The notes under the pieces: generated by a model
The model's database searches: none
What the model was told of the DNA's origin: nothing
The model's input: only the letters and a program-made list of their open reading frames with translations
DNA from: CAUYUA01 sp963575675
GTDB lineage: Bacteria > Pseudomonadota > Alphaproteobacteria > Azospirillales > Azospirillaceae
Length of the DNA stretch: 52,747 nt
Assembly (NCBI GenBank): GCA_963575675.1
Contig: CAUYUA010000144.1
Coordinates: 1 to 52,747 of the forward strand
Direction of reading: 5' to 3'
Position numbers and translations under genes: made by a program
In this document: positions 52,545 through 52,747 of the stretch, one piece after another
Position numbering within the stretch: position 1 is the first letter of the stretch
How the letters are laid out: each line of letters begins with the position of its first letter

Positions 52545-52747
52545 ATGACGTCCAGGGTTCACGTCGTATTTTATGGGATCGCCGTGCTGACGGTTCTGAC
52601 CACCGCCGTCAGAGCTGTTGCGCGAGAGGGAGACGTCGCCCCGACCGCTTCCGCATCTTCGGCCGCATCAGAAACGATCCCTCCCCAGATCACCCCCCAA
52701 TTCAAGCCGTTCCCGCCGCCTTCGTCGCTGTCTCCGCCAATGTCGTC
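52545..52747 (+). CDS. Truncated N-terminus of a secreted, Pro-rich protein
   Basis: The frame starts ATG 4 bp after the kinase stop and stays open to the end of the window (67 codons). It has a signal-like start (VHVVFYGIAVLTVLTTAVRA) followed by a Ser-, Pro- and Ala-rich segment. In exosortase A loci the gene after the tyrosine kinase usually encodes an outer-membrane beta-barrel-type protein of unknown function. That identity is likely from position, but the conserved part lies outside the window. Confidence 0.6.
   Translation, partial: MTSRVHVVFYGIAVLTVLTTAVRAVAREGDVAPTASASSAASETIPPQITPQFKPFPPPSSLSPPMS

Overview
The window looks like part of a plasmid or plasmid-derived replicon of a magnetotactic alphaproteobacterium. 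At the left end, a TrfA-type replication initiator gene lies beside a tandem array of 35-bp repeats that resemble iterons. At about 43.5-48.3 kb, four genes encode recognisable magnetosome proteins: a MamK-like actin, a MamH-like transporter, an Mms6-like protein with the LG-rich segment, and a MamF/MmsF-like protein. No exact species can be named from the sequence.

Most of the remaining genes make, modify, export and regulate an extracellular polysaccharide of the PEP-CTERM/exosortase A type. A minus-strand operon (15.7 to 6.6 kb) holds a polyprenyl-phosphate sugar transferase, the PrsK kinase, the PrsR sigma-54 regulator, the PrsT TPR protein and a glycosyltransferase. A plus-strand group (16.7-23.5 kb) holds a secreted beta-helix protein, a sugar epimerase, a small membrane protein, a secreted lyase-like protein and an acetyltransferase. 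A flippase, an O-acyltransferase, a lytic transglycosylase, a polysaccharide deacetylase and two more glycosyltransferases lie around them. At the right end a second block starts with a Wza-like export lipoprotein, a chain-length protein and a tyrosine autokinase, followed by a truncated secreted protein. A PEP-CTERM protein gene at 26.5-27.3 kb has a near-perfect sigma-54 promoter and is the obvious PrsR target. The exosortase itself is not in the window.

The least expected system is peptide export. Two tandem 48-residue open reading frames (25937-26083 and 26174-26320, minus strand) have diverged leaders ending in a double-glycine motif and identical 10-residue cores, VLGAPIRKIG. Five to twelve kilobases away lies a complete NHLM-type exporter: an HlyD-like adaptor, a C39-peptidase ABC transporter and a second ABC transporter. 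No core-modifying enzyme is recognisable, so a short secreted signal or bacteriocin-like peptide is possible.

The magnetosome block is preceded by an NsrR-like regulator and a tandem CZB-domain protein, and contains a long coiled-coil protein just upstream of the MamK-like gene. The actin has Gln where MamK has its catalytic Glu. The block lies between an intact IS3-family element (40393-41655) and a solitary end of the same element (48685-48754). Insertion-sequence debris is dense: relics of IS3, IS1, IS5, IS4 and IS982 types, several short terminal-inverted-repeat elements, and a 61-bp-armed near-perfect palindrome. The region therefore appears to have been assembled by repeated insertion. 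No tRNA or rRNA gene and no CRISPR array were seen.
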